This document shows, piece after piece, positions 8,079 through 16,002 of a stretch of 32,879 nt of DNA. Source of the DNA: Bacteroidota bacterium (GTDB lineage: Bacteria; Bacteroidota; Bacteroidia; Bacteroidales; PUMT01); NCBI GenBank assembly GCA_003554865.1, contig PWHJ01000083.1, forward strand, positions 1 to 32,879, read 5' to 3'. Numbering within the stretch: position 1 is the stretch's first letter; the number at the start of each line of letters is the position of its first letter. The notes under the pieces are model-generated. The model did not search any database. It was not told the origin of the DNA and worked only from the letters and a program-made list of their open reading frames with translations. Made by a program: the position numbers and the translations under genes.

Positions 8079-8960
8079 ATGATAAAATCAATGACCGGCT
8101 TTGGCAGTTCCGAGCGCCAAATAAACGGTAAAACAATCATCATAGAGGTAAAATCGCTCAACAGCAAAGGATTCGACCTGAACCTGAAACTTCCCCAGCA
8201 ATACAGTGAACTGGAACAGCAAATCAGAAGCAAAGTGGCCGGGACAATAAGCAGGGGGAAAGTAAACTTAACAATAAATCTTGAAATAACCGGCACACAA
8301 GACCTCCCACATATCAACGGGGATGCTGTTATCAATTATGTTGCCCAAATCGAGGAGGTAAGCAGGAAGATAGGTATCGAGCAACCCGACCGGAACATGT
8401 TCCTGCGTACCGCGTTGACTCTCCCTGAAAGCCTCAAAACGGGAAAAAGAGGAATTGATGAAAAAGAATATGAAGCTTTCATGGAATGCCTGCAGGAGGC
8501 TATCGACGAGACAGACAAATTCCGCACACAGGAAGGCAAGGCAATGGAAAGTGATCTGGAAAAGAGAATCGAATCAATACTGGGATACCTCGGGGAGGTC
8601 CCGCAACACGAAAAAACAAGGACAGAGACAATACGAAACCGCATACAACAAAGTCTTCAGGAGACGCTTCAGGAAGGGGATATTGACCGGAACCGCTTTC
8701 ACCAGGAAATAATTTACTATCTCGAGAAAATTGATATAACCGAAGAAAAGGTGCGCATCGAAAACCATTGCGAATATTTCAGGGAGGTGATAAAAAAGGG
8801 GGAAGCACCGGGAAGAATAATGAACTTCATACTCCAGGAGATGTTAAGGGAGATCAATACACTGGGATCAAAATCAAATGATTTTCAAATACAGAAACTG
8901 GTAGTACAGATGAAAGACGAACTGGAAAAAATAAGGGAACAGGCTATGAATATAGAATAA
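8079..8960 (+). CDS. yicC: YicC/YloC family endoribonuclease
   Basis: A 293-residue protein that opens with the family signature MIKSMTGFG and ends with the conserved DUF1732-type segment (PGRIMNFILQEMLREINTLGSKSND region split across residues about 246-270). YicC proteins are ring-forming endoribonucleases linked to small-RNA turnover in other bacteria. Length is normal. It is the first gene of a yicC-gmk-nadD operon that is common in Bacteroidota, with 43 bp to the chosen gmk start. No domain is missing. Confidence 0.93.
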   Translation: MIKSMTGFGSSERQINGKTIIIEVKSLNSKGFDLNLKLPQQYSELEQQIRSKVAGTISRGKVNLTINLEITGTQDLPHINGDAVINYVAQIEEVSRKIGIEQPDRNMFLRTALTLPESLKTGKRGIDEKEYEAFMECLQEAIDETDKFRTQEGKAMESDLEKRIESILGYLGEVPQHEKTRTETIRNRIQQSLQETLQEGDIDRNRFHQEIIYYLEKIDITEEKVRIENHCEYFREVIKKGEAPGRIMNFILQEMLREINTLGSKSNDFQIQKLVVQMKDELEKIREQAMNIE

Positions 8961-9003
8961 ACCAGCAAAGGAGGTGGTACTTTATCAACACAGAGGTGAA
9001 AAC

Positions 9004-9567
9004 ATGGGTAAAATGGTAATTTTTTCCGCCCCCTCGGGTGCGGGCAAAACAACTCTTGTAAAATATCTTTTAAAGCAGGACCTCAACCTGGAATTTTCCG
9101 TTTCAGCATGCAGCCGGCCCAAAAGAAAAGATGAAGTTGACGGGAAGGATTACTACTTTCTGACGCCGGAGGAGTTCAGGGAAAAAATAAAAAACAATGA
9201 ATTTGTAGAATGGGAAGAGGTGTATGAAGACAATTTCTACGGAACACTTAAAAGTGAGATCGAAAGGATATGGAAAAACGGGCGTAATGTTATTTTTGAC
9301 GTTGATGTGATCGGTGGACTGAACATAAAGAAACAGTACCAGGATAAGGCTCTTTTGGTTTTTGTTATGCCTCCCTCGATCGAGGAGCTGGAAAGGCGGC
9401 TGAAAGGACGCTCTACCGAAAGCTCTGTAAGCCTGAAAAAAAGAGTTGAAAAAGCACGTCATGAAATAGGCTTTGCTTCCCGCTTTGACAAAATTATTGT
9501 AAATGACAGCCTTGAAAGGGCTAAAAATACCTCATACAAAATTGTCAGCCAGTTTTTAAAAAATTAA
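9004..9567 (+). CDS. gmk: Guanylate kinase
   Basis: Phosphorylates GMP (and dGMP) to GDP with ATP, an essential step of purine nucleotide synthesis in the cytosol. I place the start at ATG 9004, giving 187 residues beginning MGKMVIFSAPSGAGKTT. An upstream in-frame start at 8974 would add ten residues not seen in the family, and a good Shine-Dalgarno-like GAGGTG sits just before 9004. The P-loop SAPSGAGKTT covers residues 8-17, and the GMP-binding sequence SACSRPKRKDEVDGKDY follows with the usual R and Y. It is in an operon with yicC and nadD, the latter starting 4 bp after its stop. Confidence 0.95.
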   Translation: MGKMVIFSAPSGAGKTTLVKYLLKQDLNLEFSVSACSRPKRKDEVDGKDYYFLTPEEFREKIKNNEFVEWEEVYEDNFYGTLKSEIERIWKNGRNVIFDVDVIGGLNIKKQYQDKALLVFVMPPSIEELERRLKGRSTESSVSLKKRVEKARHEIGFASRFDKIIVNDSLERAKNTSYKIVSQFLKN

Positions 9568-9571
9568 CACA

Positions 9572-10159
9572 ATGCAAACAGGACTTCTTTTTGGTTCATT
9601 CAACCCGGTGCATACCGGGCATCTTATAATTGCAACCTTTATGGTCGATTTTGTTGGACTTGATGAAGTATGGTTCATAGTAAGTCCGCAAAACCCCCTG
9701 AAGGAAAGGGACTCACTTGTGAATGAAACCCACAGGTATGAAATGGTAAAAAAGGCACTTGAGAAGTACCCCCAACTTAAGGAATCGGACATTGAGTTTG
9801 ATATGCCCCGTCCCTCCTACACCATCGATACTCTCAAAAAGCTTGAAAACGATTATCCTGAAAGGGAGTTTGCGGTAATTATCGGAACCGACAACATTGA
9901 CAATATAGACAGGTGGAAAGACTACAAAGAGGTTGTTTCTTACAGGTTCTATATTTATCCCCGCCTTGGCTCCAAAAACGAAAAATTATCCCTTTTCTCA
10001 AATGCAAAACATATAAGCGCCCCCGTTGTGGAGATCTCTTCCAGATTCATAAGGAAAGCGGCCGGGGTGGGTAAGGAATTTCGACCCTACCTGCCCGCCG
10101 AAGTCTATGAATACATTAAGGACAATAAGCTTTATTCGCGAAATTCCATTATTGGTTAA
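9572..10159 (+). CDS. nadD: Nicotinate-nucleotide adenylyltransferase
   Basis: A 195-residue cytosolic enzyme that transfers AMP from ATP to nicotinate mononucleotide, forming deamido-NAD. The nucleotidyltransferase signature GSFNPVHTGH (residues 8-17) includes the catalytic HxGH, and the C-terminal ISSRFIRK matches the second ATP-binding motif (S/T-x-x-R). It follows gmk by 4 bp. Together with pncB (16003) and pncA (17582) the window encodes nicotinamide salvage through to NaAD. The stop codon TAA overlaps the stop codon of the convergent DUF362 gene in the palindrome TTAA. Confidence 0.95.
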   Translation: MQTGLLFGSFNPVHTGHLIIATFMVDFVGLDEVWFIVSPQNPLKERDSLVNETHRYEMVKKALEKYPQLKESDIEFDMPRPSYTIDTLKKLENDYPEREFAVIIGTDNIDNIDRWKDYKEVVSYRFYIYPRLGSKNEKLSLFSNAKHISAPVVEISSRFIRKAAGVGKEFRPYLPAEVYEYIKDNKLYSRNSIIG

Positions 10160-11262
10160 AGCTTGACAAGCTTGTAGTCACGGCTGCCGAGGCCGATTTT
10201 TCGGGCATACTCTAACTGCACCTCCCAGTCAACATCAGGATAAAGGACCCTGAACTTGTCAGAACCGGCACCGGCTTTGCCGTCTATACAAGACCCGGGC
10301 ATTGCATCCTGATCGTTCACCAGGTCAGCACTTGCCTGATCAATAGCAACAGGATCTTCCGATGCAACAATCCCTATATCGTGAACTACCGGCACATCAT
10401 TGTAAGGTGCGCAATCACATGCAGGTGAAATATGGTTAATGAAATTTATGAAAAAGGATTTCTCTTTTTTATCCTTCAGAACCCCGGCACAGTATTCCAC
10501 CATTGTCTCCATCAAAACGGGTATACTTTGATTCCACCTGTTCTTTATGGCCTTCTGTTCGCATATAAGGATGCATTCGGCACAACCGGTACATTTGTCG
10601 TCCAGTATTACCGGTTTTGACTCTCTCATTTCAATGGCCTGACTTACGCAATAGCGGGCACAAATACCACAGCCGATACATTTTTTTTCATCTATCCTGG
10701 GTGAAACACCCGCATGCTGCACCATTTTTCCCTTACGGGAAGCACACCCCATCCCGACATTCTTCAGGGCACCTCCGAAACCGGTAAGCTCATGTCCCTT
10801 GAAATGAGCGATTGAAACAAAAGAGTCCGCACGGATGATCTCGCTCCCTATATAAGCATGGCTTATATGCTTGCCTTTTACCTCTACTGCTGTTTCAGTG
10901 GCTCCCCTTAAGCCGTCGGCAATAATCAGGGGGGCTTGTGTTACAGCATAATCAAAACCGTTGGTTATGGCCGTTTCAAGATGGCTGGGCGAATCCCCTC
11001 TTGATCCGGCATAAAGGGTGTTTGCATCGGTTAAAAAAGGAACTCCCCCACCCTTCTTGACCGCCTTAACGGCCTGCCTTATATAGACCGGCCTTATAAA
11101 AGCCGTATTGCCGTATTCACCGAAATGTATTTTCAGGGCAACAAGATCGCGCTTGCCGATAGACTTTGAAAACCCCGACGCATCAAGAAGGCGCTGGAAC
11201 TTGCTGAGTAAATTTTCACTATAACTTGCACGAAAGTCAATAAAATAAACTTTACTTGCCAT
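10156..11262 (-). CDS. DUF362 domain protein with two 4Fe-4S clusters
   Basis: A 368-residue protein. An N-terminal DUF362 domain (about residues 1-185) is followed by a double 4Fe-4S ferredoxin domain with Cys195-198-201-205 (CIGCGICARYC) and Cys224-227-230-234 (CTGCAECILIC). The start at 11262 is chosen over 11292 because a strong GGAGGGAG ribosome-binding site lies immediately upstream and the protein then begins MASKVYFIDF, as family members do. The exact reaction of this family is not established; an electron-transfer role is likely from the clusters. It lies downstream of, and on the same strand as, the 2-oxoacid oxidoreductase operon, consistent with a shared low-potential electron economy, but about 200 bp separates them. 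Confidence 0.88.
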   Translation of the reverse strand: MASKVYFIDFRASYSENLLSKFQRLLDASGFSKSIGKRDLVALKIHFGEYGNTAFIRPVYIRQAVKAVKKGGGVPFLTDANTLYAGSRGDSPSHLETAITNGFDYAVTQAPLIIADGLRGATETAVEVKGKHISHAYIGSEIIRADSFVSIAHFKGHELTGFGGALKNVGMGCASRKGKMVQHAGVSPRIDEKKCIGCGICARYCVSQAIEMRESKPVILDDKCTGCAECILICEQKAIKNRWNQSIPVLMETMVEYCAGVLKDKKEKSFFINFINHISPACDCAPYNDVPVVHDIGIVASEDPVAIDQASADLVNDQDAMPGSCIDGKAGAGSDKFRVLYPDVDWEVQLEYARKIGLGSRDYKLVKL

Positions 11263-11369
11263 ACTCCCTCCTTTTTTCTGCAAGTTTAACATTTAAAAAC
11301 AAGGTTGAAACACCGGGGCCAAAACACCTTTAAACCCCCGGTCCCATCAAAACCATTAAAGCTGTAAAT

Positions 11370-11511
11370 TTAACCAAACCGGAGCATCGGATTACTTTTC
11401 AACCTCGTGTACTGTTTGTACAACCCCGGCATTATCTACACCTTTACACTTTTACACTTAACCAAACCGGAGCTTCGGGTTACTTTTCAACCTCGTGAAC
11501 TGTTTGTACAA
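11370..11511 (-). repeat. Direct duplication of the 3' end of the gamma-subunit gene
   Basis: A 54-bp block at 11458-11511, which encodes the last codons of the gamma subunit (VQTVHEVEK-stop) plus its downstream sequence, recurs at 11370-11423, offset 88 bp, with only three mismatches. The one mismatch inside the coding part is synonymous (both GTx, Val). The copy therefore still spells VQTVHEVEK-stop but has no gene in front of it. The 34 bp in between contain the small direct repeat TTTACACTTTTACACTT. Confidence 0.9.
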
Positions 11512-12037
11512 TCTCCAAACCTCTTTTTATAGCCTCTTCATTGATCGGAAGCATTGCGTGGTGCCTCTCGGGCAAAGATTCCTTTAGTCCCTTTACCACA
11601 TTTTCCATTTTTACAAGCGGTTTAACCTTCAGGTAACCTCCGAGAACGATCATATTGAAGACTCTTTTGTTTTCCATTTTGGCAGCTTCCGCCGCGGCAT
11701 CCACACGGTATATGTTTATATCCCTGCGTTCGGGATGACGGGTTATCCCGTTGCCGTCATAGATAAGCATGCCACCGGGCTTTACCGCTTCCTCGAACTT
11801 GTCCATAGACTGCTGATTTAGAATTATTGCAGTATCAAAAGTGTTCAGTATAGGCGAGCTTATTCTCTCATCGCTTATAATGACATTGACGTTGGCGGTA
11901 CCACCCCGCATCTCGGGACCGTATGAGGGCATCCAGCTTACTTCCTTGTCTTCCATTATACCTGAATTAGCCAGTATTTCACCCATGGTTAGAACTCCCT
12001 GCCCTCCAAAACCCGCAATTATAATTTCTTCTGACAT
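11480..12037 (-). CDS. 2-oxoacid:ferredoxin oxidoreductase, gamma subunit
   Basis: A 185-residue subunit of a 2-oxoacid:ferredoxin oxidoreductase (KGOR/VOR type), which oxidatively decarboxylates 2-oxoacids to acyl-CoA and reduces ferredoxin. The N-terminal motif IIIAGFGGQGVLTMGE (GFGGQG at residues 9-14) and the internal PSYGPEMRGGTANVNVIIS are hallmarks of the gamma domain. I start at 12037 (MSEEIIIAG) rather than 12091; the longer version would run into the beta-subunit gene and lacks family support. It is the last gene of the delta-alpha-beta-gamma operon, 31 bp after beta. The 3' end is duplicated downstream (11370-11423). Whether the substrate is 2-oxoglutarate or a branched-chain oxoacid is uncertain. 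Confidence 0.93.
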   Translation of the reverse strand: MSEEIIIAGFGGQGVLTMGEILANSGIMEDKEVSWMPSYGPEMRGGTANVNVIISDERISSPILNTFDTAIILNQQSMDKFEEAVKPGGMLIYDGNGITRHPERRDINIYRVDAAAEAAKMENKRVFNMIVLGGYLKVKPLVKMENVVKGLKESLPERHHAMLPINEEAIKRGLEIVQTVHEVEK

Positions 12038-12068
12038 AATTATATCTTGTTTTAATTTATTACAATGA

Positions 12069-12857
12069 TTACTTTGCCATCCCGCCGTCAACTTTCAAAT
12101 CCCCAAGCTCATAGAAGGGAAACATATTCTCTTCCATCCACTTGTTGGATTGCAGCGGGGTCATTTTCCACCCGGAATTGCAGTTGGATACTATCTCAAC
12201 CAGTGAAAGGCCCTTTTCCAGCTTTTGATTCTCAATCGCTTTACGAATGGCCTTTTTAGCTTTACGCACAGCTGCCGGTGTATGAACGGCCTGCCTGGTA
12301 ACATAATATGAGCCGGGCAATTGTGCAACAAGCTCGGTCATTTTCAGGGGATTTCCCATCATTTTTACATCCCGGCCGTAGGGCGAGGTGGATGACTTCA
12401 TATTGGGAAGTGTTGTGGGGGCCATCTGACCTCCGGTCATACCATATATACCATTGTTGATGAAAAATATGGTGAAGTTCTCTCCCCTGTTGGCTGCATG
12501 GATGGTTTCCGCAGTACCTATAGCCGCCAGATCACCGTCTCCCTGGTAAGTAAAAACGAATTTCTCCGGCTGCAGCCGCTTAATCGCGGTAGCGAGCGCA
12601 GGGGCACGGCCATGGGCAGCCTCCTGCATATCTATATCAAGATAATTGTACATCAAAACAGAACATCCTACCGGTGTAATGCCTATGCATTCGGACTGGA
12701 TATCCATTTCTTCAATTACTTCGGCTATCAGCCTGTGGGCTGTTCCGTGCCCGCATCCCGGACAATAGTGCATTACCTTGTCGAGCAAAACATTGGTTTT
12801 TTTGAAAACCAGGTTTTCCTCTTTTACTATATCATTATTTTCTGTTTGCTGAGACAT
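12069..12857 (-). CDS. 2-oxoacid:ferredoxin oxidoreductase, beta (thiamine-diphosphate) subunit
   Basis: A 262-residue subunit that binds thiamine diphosphate. The ThDP motif begins at GDGD (residues 106-109) and ends at the NN pair at 134-135 (INNGIYGMTGGQ). An early YCPGCGHG has Cys32 and Cys35, typical of this subunit type. It starts 3 bp after the alpha-subunit stop, with GGAGG just upstream, so the two are translationally coupled. Length and motifs are complete. It works with the alpha, gamma and delta subunits encoded alongside. Confidence 0.95.
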   Translation of the reverse strand: MSQQTENNDIVKEENLVFKKTNVLLDKVMHYCPGCGHGTAHRLIAEVIEEMDIQSECIGITPVGCSVLMYNYLDIDMQEAAHGRAPALATAIKRLQPEKFVFTYQGDGDLAAIGTAETIHAANRGENFTIFFINNGIYGMTGGQMAPTTLPNMKSSTSPYGRDVKMMGNPLKMTELVAQLPGSYYVTRQAVHTPAAVRKAKKAIRKAIENQKLEKGLSLVEIVSNCNSGWKMTPLQSNKWMEENMFPFYELGDLKVDGGMAK

Positions 12858-12860
12858 AAT

Positions 12861-13931
12861 TTATCCTCCAATGATTTTTTGTTCCAAAGCGTTTACTATC
12901 TCTTCGGCCGAGGGGATTATCCCGCCCATACGTCCGAAATGGTCAACTTTTACTTTTCCGTCAACCGAAAGCCTAACATCCTCGACCATTTGTCCGGCAC
13001 TCATTTCAACCGACAGGATACCTTTCAGACGGCCGCACATTTCCCCAATCTCTTTTTTCGGGAAAGGATAAAGGGTAATTGGTCTCAACAGACCCAATTT
13101 TATACCCTTCTCCCTGGCAAGCTGAACAGACTTCTGGCAAATCCTCGAGCTGGTGCCGTAGGCAACAAGCAAATATTCCGCATCATCACAGTCGATTGCT
13201 TCATAACGAACCTCCTTTGCCTCCAGCTCACGGTATTTTTCCTGAAGTTTTTGATTGAACTTCTCCTGCATGGCCGAATCAAGATCCAGCGATGTTACTA
13301 CGGTGCGTTCTTTGCCTGGCTTCTTACCGGTTGTAGCCCATTCGGGGAACTCGTTCATACGTGGCTGCTGTTCTTCAAGCCAAACCTTTTCCATCATCTG
13401 CCCTAAAGCCCCATCTGTAAGTATCATGGCCGGATTCCTGTATTTAAAAGCCAGGTCGAACCCAAGCTTAACAAAATCATACATCTCCTGAACTGATGAG
13501 GGTGCCAGCACTATAAGCCTGTAATCTCCGTGGCCGCCACCTTTGCATGCTTGAAAGTAATCCGACTGGGAGGGCTGAATGGTACCCAGTCCGGGCCCCC
13601 CGCGCACAACATTGACAACAAGACATGGGAGCTCGGAACCGGCAATATAACTTAGTCCCTCCTGCTTGAGACTTATTCCGGGACTTGATGAGGAGGTGAT
13701 TATCTTTCTCCCGCAGGCTGCCCCTCCATATACCATATTTATTGCAGCAACTTCACTCTCAGCCTGCAGAACCACCATTCCGGTACGTTCATGAGGTTTC
13801 TCGGCCATAAGGTATTCCAGTATCTCCGACTGGGGGGTAATGGGATACCCGAAATAAGCATCGGCGCCTGCACGTATGGCAGCCTCACCTATGGCCTCGT
13901 TTCCTTTCATTAACTTTAGTTCTTTCTTCAT
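12861..13931 (-). CDS. 2-oxoacid:ferredoxin oxidoreductase, alpha subunit (VorB/KorA-like)
   Basis: A 356-residue alpha subunit. The N-terminal MKGNEAIGEAAIRAGADAY followed by FGYPITPQSEI is the classical pyrimidine-domain start, and the conserved SSSSPGISLKQEG region follows at about residues 80-92. The C-terminal section (about 230-350) is the usual domain II, including SVEMSAGQM. An internal Met at 13910 is an alternative start, but homologues usually carry a few residues before MKGNEA, so I keep 13931. It has a 141-bp gap to the upstream ferredoxin subunit and 3 bp to beta. Databases often call this arrangement 3-methyl-2-oxobutanoate dehydrogenase VorB. 2-oxoglutarate is equally possible. 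Confidence 0.93.
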   Translation of the reverse strand: MKKELKLMKGNEAIGEAAIRAGADAYFGYPITPQSEILEYLMAEKPHERTGMVVLQAESEVAAINMVYGGAACGRKIITSSSSPGISLKQEGLSYIAGSELPCLVVNVVRGGPGLGTIQPSQSDYFQACKGGGHGDYRLIVLAPSSVQEMYDFVKLGFDLAFKYRNPAMILTDGALGQMMEKVWLEEQQPRMNEFPEWATTGKKPGKERTVVTSLDLDSAMQEKFNQKLQEKYRELEAKEVRYEAIDCDDAEYLLVAYGTSSRICQKSVQLAREKGIKLGLLRPITLYPFPKKEIGEMCGRLKGILSVEMSAGQMVEDVRLSVDGKVKVDHFGRMGGIIPSAEEIVNALEQKIIGG

Positions 13932-14061
13932 TCCATTATATTTATTAAGTTAATTTTTAATTGATTGCTTCAAAAACAAAATGCGTTTTCGTTAAGGTTA
14001 ACATGAATACCGGTCATACCAAAATGAACATAAGCCCGGATTACCAGTTAATCAAAACGGT

Positions 14062-14086
14062 AAAAGCTTCTGTCAAACAAGCTTTT
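14062..14086 (-). other. Hairpin straddling the delta-subunit stop codon
   Basis: AAAAGCTT (14062-14069) and AAGCTTTT (14079-14086) form an 8-bp stem with a 9-nt loop. The minus-strand stop codon (14073-14075) lies inside the loop. There is no clear U-tract on the minus strand, so this could be an mRNA stability or processing element setting subunit ratios rather than a terminator. Confidence 0.4.
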
Positions 14087-14300
14087 TCCTGTAAACTGTA
14101 ATGCAGGCATCAGGACAAACCAGCGCACAATTGTTACAGCCGGTACAATTATCGGGGTTCTCCATGTATACATAATGAAAACCCTTAGCATTTAATTCCT
14201 TCGACATGCTGAGAACATTAGTCGGACAAACCGGCGGACAAAGCTCGCAGCCTTTGCACCTTTCTATATCGACCACAATGGATCCTTTAACTTTAGCCAT
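14073..14300 (-). CDS. 2-oxoacid:ferredoxin oxidoreductase, delta (ferredoxin) subunit
   Basis: A 75-residue ferredoxin with two 4Fe-4S motifs: Cys15-18-21-25 (CKGCELCPPVC) and Cys52-55-58-62 (CTGCNNCALVC), plus an extra Cys66. It would carry electrons from the ThDP site to free ferredoxin. It is the first gene of the operon, ahead of alpha, beta and gamma. It is separate rather than fused to another subunit, which is the four-subunit arrangement. Confidence 0.93.
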   Translation of the reverse strand: MAKVKGSIVVDIERCKGCELCPPVCPTNVLSMSKELNAKGFHYVYMENPDNCTGCNNCALVCPDACITVYRKKLV

Positions 14301-14341
14301 ATTTATTGAATAATTAGATTTAAACTCAATTAACTTCCCTC

Positions 14342-14349
14342 CAAATCTA
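14342..14349 (-). promoter_or_regulatory. Candidate -7 element for the oxidoreductase operon
   Basis: On the minus strand this reads TAGATTTG, matching TAnnTTTG, 41 bp upstream of the delta-subunit start. No matching -33 TTTG is evident, so this is weak support. Confidence 0.35.
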
Positions 14350-14394
14350 TAAATAATTTAAAAAAACTATAATGATTAATATCATTCTCAAATA

Positions 14395-15717
14395 TTAGCT
14401 CACAGGATGATGCTCATTGAATTTTTTCAGCCTGTACTCAAGATCGGGGAACTGACTGCGCGAAATCTGCGAAACGCAGGCACGGAGTCCCTCGGTACGC
14501 TCACTTCCTGTTATGTCAAGCGAAATGGCGCTTATACCGTAATAAAGAAGCCTCTCCAAAAGATCAACCCCTTCAAAAGCGGGATAAGATATAGTAAAAT
14601 AAAAGCCGTCAGCCAGAGGTTTATCCTCATCCTTGTCGTACACAATTTGAAAGCCGTTATCTGTGAACATCTTTTTCATTATTGCAGCCCTTTCTCCGTA
14701 TTCCCTGACATCTTCAACAAAATTATACTCCCCGTCGTTTGCAGCTTTGAGCATTGCAGCCAGACCGTACTGGGGAGAATGTGATGTGCCGGCGGAAAGT
14801 GCATAAAGAGTACCGTAAACCATTGCATATCCGAGGATATCGGAGGAGTAATACCGCTTAAGATCGGGAAAACGCCTCTGGTAAAGTTCGTCTGATATTA
14901 TCATAAGCCCCGAACGCTGTCCTGCATAACTGAAAGACTTGGAACTTGAGATGAAAAGTATATAATTACCGGTGTAATTTGCAACAGTCGACTGGTAAGG
15001 GGGCTCTCCCGGCTTCGAGAGATCCTTGCGGAAATCCATGCAAAAATAGGCAAGGTCCTCGAGTACCACCACGTCATACTTGTTAGCCAGCTCACCTATT
15101 ATATTAAGCTCCTTTTCGGTAAAGCATATCCAGGAAGGGTTGTTTGGATTAGAGTAGAGGATACAGTTAATGTTACCCTTTTTCAAATATGACTCCAGCT
15201 TTTCGTAAAGCTTGTCCCCGCGATAATTGTAAACATCGAAAGCCTCGAATTTCTGGCCAAGGACTTTTAGCTGCTGTTTATGGACAGGGAAACAGGGATC
15301 TATCAAAAGGGCGGTATCTTTTTTTTCATCCCTGCGACCTGCGGTAATAAATGCGGCAAAGCTTCCCTGAAGCGAGCCTACCGTGGACAAACATCCCCGG
15401 GGGGAAACATCAATGTTTAAAAACATTTTCACAAATCTTGAAGCTTCCTCCTTTAAACTGGCAACACCCTCAATCATAGGATACTTGGAGGCCAATCCCC
15501 GCCTCAGCGCATCGATCTCCGCCTCAATACCCACAGAAGGCGGTTCAAGTCCGGGCACCCCCATCTCCATGCGTATGTATTTCTTACCGGTAGCAGTTTC
15601 AATATCGTTAACCAGTTTTACAATCTCTCTTATAGTACCACGCCCAACCTTTTCAAGCCCTGTTTCTTTAATTTTACCTTCAACGGTTTTAAAATCAATG
15701 GGTGTATCTTTATTCAT
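14395..15717 (-). CDS. PLP-dependent aminotransferase, class I/II (fold type I)
   Basis: A 440-residue cytosolic aminotransferase. The PLP-binding lysine lies in SSSKSFSYAGQRSG (Lys260), with the downstream Arg268 for the PLP phosphate. NPNNP (190-194) and the acidic residue in VVLEDLAYF (Asp221) that pairs with the pyridine nitrogen are also present. The C-terminal Arg-containing segment would bind the substrate carboxylate. The amino-acid specificity is unclear. It sits 94 bp upstream of the oxidoreductase operon on the same strand, so it could feed amino-acid-derived 2-oxoacids to it. That link is inference from position. Confidence 0.9.
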   Translation of the reverse strand: MNKDTPIDFKTVEGKIKETGLEKVGRGTIREIVKLVNDIETATGKKYIRMEMGVPGLEPPSVGIEAEIDALRRGLASKYPMIEGVASLKEEASRFVKMFLNIDVSPRGCLSTVGSLQGSFAAFITAGRRDEKKDTALLIDPCFPVHKQQLKVLGQKFEAFDVYNYRGDKLYEKLESYLKKGNINCILYSNPNNPSWICFTEKELNIIGELANKYDVVVLEDLAYFCMDFRKDLSKPGEPPYQSTVANYTGNYILFISSSKSFSYAGQRSGLMIISDELYQRRFPDLKRYYSSDILGYAMVYGTLYALSAGTSHSPQYGLAAMLKAANDGEYNFVEDVREYGERAAIMKKMFTDNGFQIVYDKDEDKPLADGFYFTISYPAFEGVDLLERLLYYGISAISLDITGSERTEGLRACVSQISRSQFPDLEYRLKKFNEHHPVS

Positions 15718-15978
15718 GGCGTTAAAATTTTAAGTTTATAAGTGATTTTATTATAACATCTTCTTTGCCGCTTTCCAGGCAGCGGATACAGGAACGCTTC
15801 AACAGCAACCCGGTTTACTGGCTACCGGCTTATATTAAATGTTTATGTTACTGAAACAAGTATAAATTAAATATTTTTCAAAAACAAAATCATATATCAT
15901 ATATTTTTCTCAATATAGCTGAACTTTTAAGCTTAAACTACAATTTAGTTAAACTCTGATTTTCAACTTCAATTTTAT

Positions 15979-15986
15979 TACTTTTG
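15979..15986 (+). promoter_or_regulatory. Candidate -7 element for pncB
   Basis: TACTTTTG fits TAnnTTTG 16 bp before the pncB ATG. No good -33 box is seen; the rest of the 285-bp gap is AT-rich with nothing else recognisable. Confidence 0.35.
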
Positions 15987-16002
15987 CATAAAGTAAAAAA
16001 TT

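Noticed and set aside
12498-13406. 302-residue plus-strand ORF
   Set aside because: It is antisense to the well-supported alpha and beta oxidoreductase subunits and shows no domain.
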